From contig CAIOAO010000074.1 of assembly GCA_903855985.1 (NCBI GenBank), forward strand, positions 1 to 64,000: DNA of 64,000 bases, given 5' to 3'. Made by a program: the position numbers and the translations under genes. Below are positions 43,700 through 52,343 of this stretch, one piece after another. How positions within the stretch are numbered: the stretch's first letter is position 1; each line of letters begins with the position of its first letter. The notes under the pieces were generated by a model. The model saw only the letters and a program-made list of their open reading frames with translations, was not told the DNA's origin and did not search any database. The stretch comes from an uncultured Opitutia bacterium. GTDB taxonomy: Bacteria; Verrucomicrobiota; Verrucomicrobiia; Opitutales; Opitutaceae.

Positions 43700-44614
43700 T
43701 CAAAGCTTCACTTCCTTGCCGCCGTTCGCGCTGCTCTCGTTAGCGGCCTCGATGAAGCGGATGATCTCGATCGTCTCCTCCGGATCGATCGGCGTCGCGC
43801 CGCCGTGGAAGAACGCGAGGAACGCCTCGCTCAGGCTGGCGTAGAACGGCTTGGTCTGCGCCTGCACGTTCACCACCGCGGTGTTTTTTTCAAAGTGCAC
43901 CAGCCCGAGCATCTCGTAGTTGCCGGTCCGGTTGCCGCGCACCGTGCCCAGACGGCCGTCCGCCCAGCTGCCGGTCGCCACGTCGTAGTCCTTGTTCGAG
44001 ACGCAGCGCACGCTCTGGCAGCCGCGGCCCATCGTGGTGAACAGCATTTCCACAGCGTGGATGCCGTACCAGTACAGACCCGGATTCGTCGGCTCGTGCG
44101 CCGCGGCGCCACAGAAGTCCGCGCCCTTGACCGTCGGGCGCGTCTCGGGCGTGACGACTTTCACCAGTGCCTCACTGAAGCGCAGCGAGGACGACGAAAA
44201 CAGTTTCACGTTGTGCTGCTTCGCCGTGGCGAAAATCGCCTTCGCGTCCGCCGTGCTAACCGCAAAGGGCTTGTCCATGAACACCGGCTTGCCGAATTTC
44301 GCGATCCGCGCGAACTGGCCGGGATGCGTCCGGCCGTCGAGCGACGTGAGCAAAATCGCATCGCAGGCCTCCGCCACCGCCTCGGGGCTGTCCACGATCG
44401 TGACGCCGAACTTGTCGCGCAGCTCGGCGGTGTAACCGGGGATGCGGCTGATGCTTGAGTGAATGTCCGGCGATCCGCCGGGCCAGGCCACTGTCACGCG
44501 CGCGCCCTTCAACGCCAGCTTCGAGGCCGGGTTGTTAAAGATGTCGCTGAAAACGAGCACGTGCGAGGTGTCGAGTCCGATGATGCCGATTTTCAGGTCG
44601 CCGGTGGGGTTCAT
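43700..44614 (-). CDS. Gfo/Idh/MocA family oxidoreductase, short
   Basis: This 304-residue protein begins LKIGIIGLDTSHVLVFSDIF, a Rossmann start, and has FMDKPFAVSTADAKAI, where Lys of the DKP motif is the family hallmark (about 110). LYWYGIHAVEMLFTTMGRGC (about 185-204) supplies the catalytic His. It is shorter than usual members (about 340-390) and belongs to the subgroup with a DTSH loop after the glycine motif. It is placed before GH36 and PhyH on the same strand, with an 88-bp gap holding the candidate operator. The ATG at 44614 is chosen; the frame stays open far upstream only as a shadow of the L-asparaginase gene. Confidence 0.85.
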   Translation of the reverse strand: MNPTGDLKIGIIGLDTSHVLVFSDIFNNPASKLALKGARVTVAWPGGSPDIHSSISRIPGYTAELRDKFGVTIVDSPEAVAEACDAILLTSLDGRTHPGQFARIAKFGKPVFMDKPFAVSTADAKAIFATAKQHNVKLFSSSSLRFSEALVKVVTPETRPTVKGADFCGAAAHEPTNPGLYWYGIHAVEMLFTTMGRGCQSVRCVSNKDYDVATGSWADGRLGTVRGNRTGNYEMLGLVHFEKNTAVVNVQAQTKPFYASLSEAFLAFFHGGATPIDPEETIEIIRFIEAANESSANGGKEVKL

Positions 44615-44716
44615 GCCCCGCGACACTGCGAGGCCGGGCGCGGCGGTTCCAGCGCAGAGTGTGCGCGTATTCTGTATTTTCATCCGGCCGCGTCCTGTGC
44701 ACACTCCGGCACTCCG

Positions 44717-45751
44717 ATGTCTCCCGCCACCCCTACTCGCCCTGAGCCTGTCGAACGGGCCACCCCACTGCCGCGCATCCGCCTGCTCGCCACCGGCGGC
44801 ACCATTGCCGGCGCCCAGACCGGAGGCTCGCGCAGCTACCAAGCCGGGGCGTTCTCGATCGACGCCCTCATCCAGGCCGTCCCGCAACTCGCCACCCTCG
44901 CCCGGCTCGAGGTCGAACAGGTCGCCGCGCTCGGCAGCCAGGACATGAACGAGGCCATCTGGCTGAAGCTGGCCGCGCGCGCGGAAGCCGCCCTCGCCGA
45001 CCCCGACATTGCCGCCGTCGTCATCACCCACGGCACCGACACCATGGAGGAGACGGGTTATTTCCTGAACCTGACCGTGCACAGCCCGAAACCGGTCGTG
45101 CTCGTCGGCGCGATGCGCCCCGCCACCGAGATCAGCGCGGACGGCCCGATGAACCTCTACAACGCCGTCGCCGTCGCGGCTTCACCCGACACGCGCAACC
45201 GTGGCGTGCTCGTCGTCGCCAACGACGAGATCCATTTCGCCCGCGAGGTCAGCAAGACCAACACCACCCAGGTCGGCACATTCAAGGCCTCACACCGCGG
45301 CCTCGCCGGCCTCGTCCATGCCGGCCGGCTGCACCTCTACGCCCCGCCCGTGCTCCGGCACACCACCGCGAGCGAGTTTTCCCTCACGGGTCTCCCGGCG
45401 CTGCCGCGCGTGGACATCGTCTATGCGCATGCCGGCATGGGCCGCGAGCTCATCGACGCCGCCGTCCGCGCCGGCGCCAAGGGACTCGTCATCGCCGGCG
45501 TCGGCGACGGTAACCTGAACGAGGCCGCGCTGACCGCCACGGCGGCCGCTGCGCGCGCGGGGGTGGCCGTGGTCCGCAGCTCGCGGACCGGCGGCGGCGT
45601 GGTGGAGCGCAACATCGAGGTGGACGACGACGCGCTCGGCTTCATCGCCTCCGACGAACTCAACCCGCAGAAGGCCCGCGTGCTGCTGATGCTCGGCCTC
45701 ACCCGCACCACCGACCCGCGGGCGCTACAGGAGTTGTTTTTTACGTATTGA
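44717..45751 (+). CDS. L-asparaginase
   Basis: This 344-residue enzyme hydrolyses asparagine to aspartate and ammonia. Both signature regions are present: RIRLLATGGTIAGAQTGG (about 20-37), with the nucleophilic Thr, and AAVVITHGTDTMEETGYFLN (about 98-117), with the second Thr-Asp pair. PVVLVGAMRP and GVLVVANDEIHFAREVSKTN follow as in the family. No signal peptide is obvious, although the length and DGPMNLYNAV region resemble type II enzymes. Residues about 8-14 (RPEPVER) are encoded by CCCTGAGCCTGTCGAACGGG, a word I know as an intergenic repeat in other genomes. It is divergent from the oxidoreductase gene. Confidence 0.92.
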   Translation: MSPATPTRPEPVERATPLPRIRLLATGGTIAGAQTGGSRSYQAGAFSIDALIQAVPQLATLARLEVEQVAALGSQDMNEAIWLKLAARAEAALADPDIAAVVITHGTDTMEETGYFLNLTVHSPKPVVLVGAMRPATEISADGPMNLYNAVAVAASPDTRNRGVLVVANDEIHFAREVSKTNTTQVGTFKASHRGLAGLVHAGRLHLYAPPVLRHTTASEFSLTGLPALPRVDIVYAHAGMGRELIDAAVRAGAKGLVIAGVGDGNLNEAALTATAAAARAGVAVVRSSRTGGGVVERNIEVDDDALGFIASDELNPQKARVLLMLGLTRTTDPRALQELFFTY

Positions 45752-45905
45752 GGCGGGGCAAGTCCCCGCGCCTGCCTGGGAAAGCGCAGCCCGTGCGTTG
45801 AGCGTGGCTCGCCAGGCAATTACCGTGACGGAATGCGGTCACATCCCGTACCCGCCCACCCTAGGGTCGAGCTGAACCCGCCGGAAGCACGAGCAAGTTC
45901 ACCCC

Positions 45906-46424
45906 CTACAATTTACCTGCCGGCGGAGACTGCGACTCCGGCGGAATCCTGCCCAGCTCCAGGTCCTGCTCCCGGCTGTGGCGCAGCGCGTAGACCATAT
46001 AGAGCACCACGACGATGTTCGTGAGCAAGATGCAGAATTTCACCCAGCCGAAGCGGGGCCACATCTCGTAAACTTCGACCGGCAGGTAGCTCGCACTGGA
46101 GGCCAGGGCGAACCACTCCGCCCAGCGCCGCTCGTTCCACAAACCATACGCCTCGATGGCGCGGACGAGCGCATACAGCGCGGCCAGGCCCGCGAACAGC
46201 CAGAGGTTGGCATCGGTGACCTTGTTCGCTGCATCCAGAAAAATCTTCGGATACTTGCTCGCCGGGTTGAGGTGGCTGTGCCGCACGAGCCCTTCCGCCA
46301 CGTCCTGCACGTCGCGATGGATCAGCGCGAGCAGCCCGAAACCCGCGAGCAGTACGATGGCCGCCTTGATGCCCTCGATAAGGGCCACAGCCCGGACGCC
46401 GGTCAGTAACGGTTTACGAATCAT
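45906..46424 (-). CDS. DUF2127-like membrane protein
   Basis: This 172-residue protein has about four hydrophobic helices: ALIEGIKAAIVLLAGFGLLA (about 13-33), LWLFAGLAALYALVRAIEAY (about 74-93), a segment around AEWFALASSASYLPVEVYEM, and FCILLTNIVVVLYMVYALRH (about 130-150). The motif GLWNERRWAEWFALASS and the His-rich loop after helix one match the DUF2127 family of predicted inner-membrane proteins of unknown function. The ATG at 46424 gives a sensible N-terminus; the frame opens at 46487. It stands alone, with no operon partner. Confidence 0.75.
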   Translation of the reverse strand: MIRKPLLTGVRAVALIEGIKAAIVLLAGFGLLALIHRDVQDVAEGLVRHSHLNPASKYPKIFLDAANKVTDANLWLFAGLAALYALVRAIEAYGLWNERRWAEWFALASSASYLPVEVYEMWPRFGWVKFCILLTNIVVVLYMVYALRHSREQDLELGRIPPESQSPPAGKL

Positions 46425-46594
46425 CCAGCGGCAGCATAGCAGGATGACCCCGCTGGCGCAATGTCCCGGCGGCGTTGGGGCTCGCAAACGCCCTGCGCTC
46501 CGCTATCAGGTAGGGGTCCAAGTCTCGCTTACCGCCCTGAAGCCAGCGCTTAACCCTTGGCCAGTCCGACCACCCAATTCATCCCTGCCAACCC

Positions 46595-46921
46595 ATGAGA
46601 ATCTCGAACCAACCCGACGAGCCCGAGGAGGAACTCCCGCTGGAAGTTCAGCTGTGGCTGAACAAGGGCTGGACGATCATCCGCACCGAGCGCCGGGGTA
46701 TCGTGTTGTCGGGCCAGAAATCCATGAAGGGCCGGAGCAAAATTTTACTCACGGTGGGCATCTTTTTCCTCGCCTTCGTGTTTCTCCCGCTGCCCAAGAA
46801 GCTGGCCTGGGTGGGCGTGGGGTTGGTCGCCCTGAGTATTCTGGATTTCAAGTACGCGACCAAGCCGCCAACCAAGTTCTTCCCCGCCGACGGCGAAAGA
46901 ACGCGCACGCTGGAGCGCTGA
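46595..46921 (+). CDS. hypothetical small membrane protein
   Basis: I do not recognise this 108-residue protein. It has an acidic N-terminus (PDEPEEELPLEVQLWLNKG) and a short hydrophilic region (TIIRTERRGIVLSGQKSMKG). Two closely spaced hydrophobic helices follow (ILLTVGIFFLAFVFLPLP about 51-68, and LAWVGVGLVALSILDF about 71-86), then a basic tail. Codon use is like its neighbours and the start follows a C-rich leader, so I take it as real. It lies between two minus-strand genes. Confidence 0.65.
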   Translation: MRISNQPDEPEEELPLEVQLWLNKGWTIIRTERRGIVLSGQKSMKGRSKILLTVGIFFLAFVFLPLPKKLAWVGVGLVALSILDFKYATKPPTKFFPADGERTRTLER

Positions 46922-46952
46922 GCGCGACCGGCGAGTGCAGGGGCACCGGCCG

Positions 46953-48980
46953 CTACCGCACCGGCAGTTTTTCGTAGGTGAGCACCGCGGACCCCGGCCG
47001 GAGGGCGATGGCCAGCTCGAGCCCGGTTTCCATCAGTTCGCGGCCGGTGACTTCGCGCGGAGCGGACGGATGGTCCAGATCCTTGAGCCGATAGCGCGCC
47101 GCCGGATCGAGCCCACGCGGCCTGATTCGCGCGGTCTCGTAGATGCTGCCTGCGCGGCGAAACGCCTGGATCACGCCGCGGCCCGCCTCCGGGCGGTCAA
47201 ACTGCCACGCCAGCCACACGTCCGCGCCGAGGCTCGCCGGCGTGAGCGGGTAAAAATCACCCGCGTAATTGTCCGCATAGTCGCGCCACTCCTGAATCGC
47301 CGAACGCAGGTCGGTGTAGGGCAGCGTGCGGTCGCGCATATCCCACGACCCGCCGATCAGCGGGCAGGCAAAATTGCTGCGGAGTTCATAACGGCTGAAC
47401 TGGCGCGGCCCGGTGGCGGTGCCGAAATACGGCAGCCAAAGCGCCAGGCCGTAGGTTTGGCATTGGTTGGACACGACATCAAAGCAGTAGTCCGAGCGCC
47501 AGAACGGCAGTGACCGGCGCATGGATTCAAGGTCGATGCGCGAACCGCCGCCCGCACACGAGTCGATCACCAGCTCCGGATGCCGGCGGCGCAGTTCGTC
47601 GAAGTGTTCCAGATAACCGGCCACGTGGTGGTTTTCCGTGATGCCCTGGCGGTCCCCGGCGTCGTTGCTGCGCCAGAGTTCCACCGGTTCGAGCACGTTG
47701 AAATCCTGCCGATAGACGTCGATGCCTTCCTTGGTTAGGATGCCGCTGATCAGGTCGGTCAGCCACCCGCGGGCCGCGGGATTGCCAAGATCAAGCAGCT
47801 TCGAGAGTCGCTTGGAGATGTGATTCGCGATCAGCCACTCCGGATGCTCGGTGTACAGGCGGTTACTCCCCATCACGCGCTCCGGCTCAAACCACACGAT
47901 ATTCTTGATGCCGGCGGCATGCGCGTAGTCGGTGACCGCGCGCAGCCCGTGAGGGAACCGCTTGGGGTCCGCCTGCCAGACCACCGGCTCCTGCCAGCGG
48001 CCGTTGTTCACATACCAGCCCGCGTCCATCCACCAGTAGTCGATCGCCAGCTTCTCCTCGCGGTAGCGATCAATGAAGAACCGCTGGCTGGCCTCATCGG
48101 CCTTCACCATGTTGTCGAACTGGTCACTCGACGAAGCCGTAAAGACGGGCTTCGGCGGCTGCCCGCCGACCCGCGGAAGGTTGTAGGCTGTCATCCAGCG
48201 CCGCCAGGTGTTCTGCGCCGCAATCCAGTCGCCGCGCCAGAATTGCACCACCATCAGCGGGGTGCGGATCTCCTCGCCCGGGTGCAGCCGCAGGTGCGTG
48301 AGCTCCTGCCCGGCGGTGACGCGGATGCCGGCCTGGTCGTCGCGCGCAAACTCGGCCGCCCACGCTCCAGGCCACCCCACGACGACGATGACCCCCGACG
48401 AGGCACTGCGCGCGAGGTTGAAATAAGGCATCACATCCGCGCACGCCCGGCCCTTGCTGGGGATGAAGCGTTTGGCCTCGCTCGGGCCGAGCACGCTTTC
48501 CTGCGGCATGAAATCCGCCGGCGAGTTGGGATAAAACGTGCCGAACTCGTGGTGCAGCAGGAATTCACCCGCGGCGGCGCCCTCGCGCTTCCAGTGCGTG
48601 TCCAGCGCCTGGATGTTCGCAATCAGCGGCGTGTCCGTCGGCCCGGTGTTTTTGAAATAGACCGTCCACTCGACGGTGGGAAAATCGCGGTAGCGGATGG
48701 CAACGCAGCGGACCTCGAGCCCGGTCTTCGGATCCGTGTAGCTAACCTCCGTCTGCTGCCGCTGCGCATCCAGGTCGTGCAGCGTGGAACGTGATTGCCA
48801 GCCGGGCATGATTTCCCGGGACGATTGACCGGCGTAGGTGAAGGAGAACGCCGACTGGAAGTTACTCCCCCAGGCCTCTGCCTCGGCGTACTCAGGCCCG
48901 CGCACCGGGACGGCGGCGAACCCGGCCGGGGCGAAAACCAGACCGGCCATCAACCGAAAGAAGCCTGCGGGGCGGAGCAT
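46953..48980 (-). CDS. exported GH36 alpha-galactosidase-like enzyme
   Basis: This 675-residue GH36 protein has a signal peptide (FFRLMAGLVFAPAGFAA), so unlike the other GH36 here it acts in the periplasm or outside. The barrel motifs are complete: IDYWWMDAGWYVNNGRWQ (about 310-327), IKNIVWFEPERVM, the nucleophile Asp in YRQDFN (about 423) and the acid/base Asp in VIDSCAGGGSRIDLESMRR (about 470). These match the alpha-galactosidase/alpha-N-acetylgalactosaminidase branch of GH36. The N-terminal sandwich (about 25-270) is present. It has no operon partner; a PNPOx-like gene is divergent on the other side. Confidence 0.88.
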   Translation of the reverse strand: MLRPAGFFRLMAGLVFAPAGFAAVPVRGPEYAEAEAWGSNFQSAFSFTYAGQSSREIMPGWQSRSTLHDLDAQRQQTEVSYTDPKTGLEVRCVAIRYRDFPTVEWTVYFKNTGPTDTPLIANIQALDTHWKREGAAAGEFLLHHEFGTFYPNSPADFMPQESVLGPSEAKRFIPSKGRACADVMPYFNLARSASSGVIVVVGWPGAWAAEFARDDQAGIRVTAGQELTHLRLHPGEEIRTPLMVVQFWRGDWIAAQNTWRRWMTAYNLPRVGGQPPKPVFTASSSDQFDNMVKADEASQRFFIDRYREEKLAIDYWWMDAGWYVNNGRWQEPVVWQADPKRFPHGLRAVTDYAHAAGIKNIVWFEPERVMGSNRLYTEHPEWLIANHISKRLSKLLDLGNPAARGWLTDLISGILTKEGIDVYRQDFNVLEPVELWRSNDAGDRQGITENHHVAGYLEHFDELRRRHPELVIDSCAGGGSRIDLESMRRSLPFWRSDYCFDVVSNQCQTYGLALWLPYFGTATGPRQFSRYELRSNFACPLIGGSWDMRDRTLPYTDLRSAIQEWRDYADNYAGDFYPLTPASLGADVWLAWQFDRPEAGRGVIQAFRRAGSIYETARIRPRGLDPAARYRLKDLDHPSAPREVTGRELMETGLELAIALRPGSAVLTYEKLPVR

Positions 48981-49081
48981 GGCGGTTTCATGGACGCAAA
49001 CTCCCGTGACGCAAAGGCCTAACCGCCCGAATAAACACCCGGCGGTCGGGAACCGTCCCGCCCCGCCACAGTCCGTCCTAG

Positions 49082-49606
49082 ATGAACAAGCACCAGCCCA
49101 ACCCCAACGCCGAAAACCTCGGCTCGGACGCCGCCGTTGAAAAAATCCGCCAGCTCGCGACCTCCGCCCGCGTCTGCCTCTTCGGCACCTCCGAGGGCCA
49201 CCTGCCGCTCGAGTTCCGGCCGATGACGATGCAGCACGTGGATGACGCGGCCAACCTTTGGTTTCTCAGCGCGCGCTCCAGCCAGCAAAACCGCCAGATC
49301 AGCCGCCATCCCCAGGTGCAACTGATGTTCGCGAACCCCGGGGCGTCGGAATTCTTGAGTCTCCAGGGCCGCGCGTTCGTCAGCGACAGCCGGCCCTTAC
49401 GCGAAAAATACTGGAATCCGCTGGCCGCGGCCTGGTTCCCGGGCGGCATGGACGATCCCGAACTGACCGTGATCCGGGTTCAGACCGAGTCCGGCCACTA
49501 TTGGGACACCGAATTCGGCAAGACCATCACTCTGCTGCTGGTCGCCGCCGGCGCCCTCACCGGCAAACCCATGCCCATCGGCGTCCAGGGCGACGTGCGG
49601 CCGTAG
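49082..49606 (+). CDS. pyridoxamine 5-phosphate oxidase-related (general stress protein 26-like) protein
   Basis: This 174-residue split-barrel protein resembles the general stress protein 26 group of the FMN-binding PNPOx-like family. The order of segments fits: VEKIRQLATSARVCLFGTSE, FRPMTMQHVDDAANLWFLSA, RQISRHPQVQLMFANPGASE, FLSLQGRAFVSDSRPLREKY and WNPLAAAWFPGGMDDPELTV. Members bind FMN, FAD or F420 and are linked to stress responses; the reaction is unknown. It ends 18 bp before the convergent PhyH gene. Confidence 0.87.
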   Translation: MNKHQPNPNAENLGSDAAVEKIRQLATSARVCLFGTSEGHLPLEFRPMTMQHVDDAANLWFLSARSSQQNRQISRHPQVQLMFANPGASEFLSLQGRAFVSDSRPLREKYWNPLAAAWFPGGMDDPELTVIRVQTESGHYWDTEFGKTITLLLVAAGALTGKPMPIGVQGDVRP

Positions 49607-49623
49607 CCCAAACCAGTCCGCCC

Positions 49624-50466
49624 TCAGGCGAACTTGTCGAACTTCGACCAGTCGTAGTCCGCGCCACACGGGCCACCCATGCCGGAGGCCTTGCGTGCGA
49701 TGACGTTGCCATGGAAGTCGTGGAGCGGGAAATACCACTCGGCGATTTCCTCCGCCGCCGCGGGCATGTAGTGGCAGATGAAGCTGCGGCGCCACTGGGT
49801 CGGATGCGAGTTGGGCTCCGAGCCGTGGATGACGCTGCCGTTGAAAAACAGGACATCGCCCGGCGACAGCTGCGCGGGAATGGCCCGTTTCCCCTCCGGC
49901 GGCGGGACGTAGTTGTTGACGAAGCTCCGCGTGCCGTCAGCCGGCCCCGGGCACTGGAGGGCAAGATCGTGCGTGCCAGGCACAACCCAGAGCCCGCCAT
50001 TTTCCGGAAAGGAGGGATCGATCGCGGTCCAGGCCGCGAGACATGAGCCGGGTTTCACCATCAGGTAAAAATTATCCTGGTGCAGCGCCTGCCCCCGACT
50101 GCCGGGCGGCTTGAAGTACACCATGGACTGGCACGCGATGGGCTCGTCCTCGAGCAGCCCGCGGACGACGGCGCCAATGCGCGGGTCGAGCATCATGCGC
50201 TTCCCGATCGGCTGGTGCCGGTGGAGATGCAGCATGCGTGGGTAGCGCTTGAGCGGGTCGGGATCGAGCGAACCGTCGGGCTGGAGCTGCGGCTCCCAAA
50301 AACCCGGGATCGGCTTACCCGACTCCGCCAGCCCGTCGACGACCTGCTTCAGCTCTGCGATTTCCTCCGGCTGCCACAACCCGCGCACAATGAGGTAGCC
50401 CTCGGTGCGGTAAAATTTCCGCTGCTCGAGCGTAACGCCGGGGATGGACTGCGTGGACGGGCTCAT
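49624..50466 (-). CDS. phytanoyl-CoA dioxygenase (PhyH) family protein
   Basis: This 280-residue Fe(II)/2-oxoglutarate oxygenase has the HxD ligands in QALHQDNFYLMVKPGSCLAA (about 130). The distal His is in VLFFNGSVIHGSEPNSHPTQ and the 2-oxoglutarate Arg in WRRSFICHYMP (about 230). Other family positions are FYRTEGYLIVRGLWQPEEIA at the N-terminus and NGGLWVVPGTHDLALQCPGP. The ATG at 50466 is used; the open frame runs to 50640 through a perfect palindrome. It is related only distantly to the PhyH protein at 40231-41151, so the two probably have different substrates. It is divergent from the SDR pair. Confidence 0.87.
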   Translation of the reverse strand: MSPSTQSIPGVTLEQRKFYRTEGYLIVRGLWQPEEIAELKQVVDGLAESGKPIPGFWEPQLQPDGSLDPDPLKRYPRMLHLHRHQPIGKRMMLDPRIGAVVRGLLEDEPIACQSMVYFKPPGSRGQALHQDNFYLMVKPGSCLAAWTAIDPSFPENGGLWVVPGTHDLALQCPGPADGTRSFVNNYVPPPEGKRAIPAQLSPGDVLFFNGSVIHGSEPNSHPTQWRRSFICHYMPAAAEEIAEWYFPLHDFHGNVIARKASGMGGPCGADYDWSKFDKFA

Positions 50467-50524
50467 GGGATAAACTGCGGCGAAACCTACCCGCCCGCCC
50501 CGGAGCGTCGATTCGAAATTGTCC

Positions 50525-50590
50525 GTCGTGGGTCGGGGTTTATCCCCGACAGGTTTTTCCGGATGTCGGGGATAAACCCCGACCCACGAC
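50525..50590. repeat. perfect palindrome with 27-bp arms
   Basis: Arms 50525-50551 (starting GTCGTGGGTCGGGGTTTATC) and 50564-50590 are perfectly complementary around a 12-nt centre. Each arm also holds a small internal hairpin (TCGGGGTTTATCCCCGA). It belongs to the same GTCGGG..CCCGAC vocabulary as 20199-20252 and 53864-53882. Confidence 0.95.
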
Positions 50591-50615
50591 GAACGGCTGC
50601 CAGACTCCGGAAGTG

Positions 50616-50729
50616 TAGCCACAAAAAGGCACGAGGACACCGGGGCTTCGAATTAACTCTCCCGCGCGCCTATTGGCGCGATGGCGGCTCGTTCGCAGCC
50701 CCAGAAACCGTTGTGCCTTTTCGTGGCCA
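50616..50729. repeat. imperfect palindrome, GTGCCTTTTCGTGGCC arms
   Basis: TAGCCACAAAAAGGCACGA (50616-50634) is the near reverse complement of TTGTGCCTTTTCGTGGCCA (50711-50729). A single arm of the same word occurs at 34463-34503. Together with 50525-50590 and the C-rich tract at 50808-50830, it makes up the 375-bp gene-free gap 50467-50841. Confidence 0.75.
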
Positions 50730-50841
50730 AAACGATCGGGGAATTGCTGCCTTGCTCGCGTCCTTCCCTGCCGGCACATCTTCCGCCGCCTTCCCTGCCC
50801 CCGACTCCTGCCCCCTGCCCCCTGCTCCCGCATCCCTATCC

Positions 50842-51597
50842 ATGCCCGCTAAAGTTGCCCTCATCACCGGTGCCGCCCGCGGCATCGGCTACGGTATCGC
50901 CACCTGCCTCGCCCGCCAGGGCACGCGGATCGTCATCGCCGACATGAACGGCACCAGCGCCAAGAAATCCGCCGCCCAGCTCGCCCAGGACACCGGCGTG
51001 AAAACCCTCGGCCTCGCCTGTGACGTCACTTCCCGCACCCAGGTGGCCGCCCTGGTGAAGAAAACGATCAAGCAGTTCGGCCAGATCGACATCCTCGTGA
51101 ACAACGCCGGCATCTGCCCGTTCGTGGACATCATGGCGATGAGCGAGGACGTGTTCAAAAAGACCCTCGATGTGAATCTCACCGGCGCCTTCCACTGCAC
51201 CCAGCTGGTCGCGAAGGAGATGATCAAGCGCGGGAAGGGCGGCCGGATCATCTTTATCACCTCGCTCGCCGTGAACGTCTCCTCCGCCGCCCAGGGCGAC
51301 TACGCCGCATCGAAAGCCGGGCTGCACATGCTGATGAAAAGCTTCGCCATCGCCCTCGGGCCCAAGGGCATCACCTGCAACGGCGTCGCCCCGGGCATGA
51401 TCCTAACCGACATGACAAAGTTTCACTGGGAAAAGCCCGAGCCCGCCGCGTTTGTGAAACAGCGCGTGCCCGTTGGCCGCATCGGCACGCCCGAGGACAT
51501 CGGCAACGCCGTCACCCTGCTCTGCTCCGACGCCGCCGCCTACATCAACGGCGTCGGTCTCATCGTGGACGGCGGCCACCAGGCCGTGTGCGCATGA
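50842..51597 (+). CDS. SDR family NAD(P)-dependent oxidoreductase
   Basis: This 251-residue classical short-chain dehydrogenase has the nucleotide motif VALITGAARGIGYGIA (TGxxxGxG), ILVNNAGICPF (NNAG) and the catalytic Ser in FITSLAVNVSSAAQGD followed by YAASKAG (YxxxK). The Asp in IADMN (about 38) favours NAD. It resembles 3-oxoacyl or sugar dehydrogenases such as glucose, rhamnose or 2-deoxygluconate dehydrogenase; the substrate is not decidable. The ATG at 50842 is preceded by a pyrimidine-rich leader, and the frame opens far upstream only through repeats. It overlaps the next SDR gene by four bases. Confidence 0.92.
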   Translation: MPAKVALITGAARGIGYGIATCLARQGTRIVIADMNGTSAKKSAAQLAQDTGVKTLGLACDVTSRTQVAALVKKTIKQFGQIDILVNNAGICPFVDIMAMSEDVFKKTLDVNLTGAFHCTQLVAKEMIKRGKGGRIIFITSLAVNVSSAAQGDYAASKAGLHMLMKSFAIALGPKGITCNGVAPGMILTDMTKFHWEKPEPAAFVKQRVPVGRIGTPEDIGNAVTLLCSDAAAYINGVGLIVDGGHQAVCA

Positions 51598-52337
51598 ACC
51601 TCGACCTCACCGGCCGCGTCGCCCTGGTCACCGGCGCCACCGGCGAACTCGGCCGCGCCATCACCCGCACGCTCGCCGGCTGCGGCGCGCGCGTGGCGAT
51701 CCACTACCACCGCGCCGCCGACCGTGCGGTGGCGTTGCAAAAGGAACTGCCGGGCTCGGAGATTTTCTCCGCCGACATCACCAGCCAGGAAGAGATCAAC
51801 CGGATGCGTGATGCCGTGAAGGCGAAGCTCGGTGCGCCCGACATCATTGTGACCAACGCCGTGATCCAGTACCAGTGGACGAAGGTGCTCGAACAGTCGC
51901 CCGCCGACTACCGGTCGCAGTTTGAAAGCTGCGTCCTGCAAAATGTCCTCATGGCGCAGGCCTTCCTTCCCGACATGATCGCGAAAAAGCGCGGCCGCGT
52001 CATCGCGATCAACACCGAGTGCGCGATGCAAAACGACCCGAACCAGTCCGCCTACGTCGCCGGCAAGCGCGGCATGGACGGCCTGTTGCGCGTCCTGGCG
52101 AAGGAAGTGGGCGAACACGGCATCACGGTGAACCAGGTCGCTCCCGGCTGGATGCTCAGCGAAAACCGCCCCGCCGCCGACCGACCCGATTCCTACCGCG
52201 AGCAGATCCCGTTGAAAAAATGGGGCACCGACCAGGACGTGGCCAACGCCGTGGCCTTCCTCGCCTCCGACCTCGCGGGCTACATCACCGGCGTCTACCT
52301 CCCCGTCTGCGGCGGCCACGTGATGCCGGGAATCTGA
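51594..52337 (+). CDS. SDR family protein with altered active site
   Basis: This 247-residue short-chain dehydrogenase-like protein keeps the TGxxxGxG motif (VALVTGATGELGRAITR) and the YxxxK pair (SAYVAGKRGMDG). The NNAG motif is changed to VTNAVIQ, and the residue 13 before the Tyr, normally the catalytic Ser, is Thr (INTECAMQNDPNQSAY). The C-terminus GYITGVYLPVCGGHVMPG is normal. It is translated with the preceding SDR gene through an ATGA overlap, so the two may form a heteromer or act in sequence. The start could also be ATG 51588, two codons earlier. Confidence 0.9.
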   Translation: MNLDLTGRVALVTGATGELGRAITRTLAGCGARVAIHYHRAADRAVALQKELPGSEIFSADITSQEEINRMRDAVKAKLGAPDIIVTNAVIQYQWTKVLEQSPADYRSQFESCVLQNVLMAQAFLPDMIAKKRGRVIAINTECAMQNDPNQSAYVAGKRGMDGLLRVLAKEVGEHGITVNQVAPGWMLSENRPAADRPDSYREQIPLKKWGTDQDVANAVAFLASDLAGYITGVYLPVCGGHVMPGI

Positions 52338-52343
52338 AGGGAA

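Noticed and set aside
44657-44706. Inverted repeat GAGTGTGC/GCACACTC between the oxidoreductase and asparaginase genes as an operator
   Set aside because: The 8-bp arms are 34 bp apart with no further symmetry; such pairs are expected by chance in GC-rich DNA.
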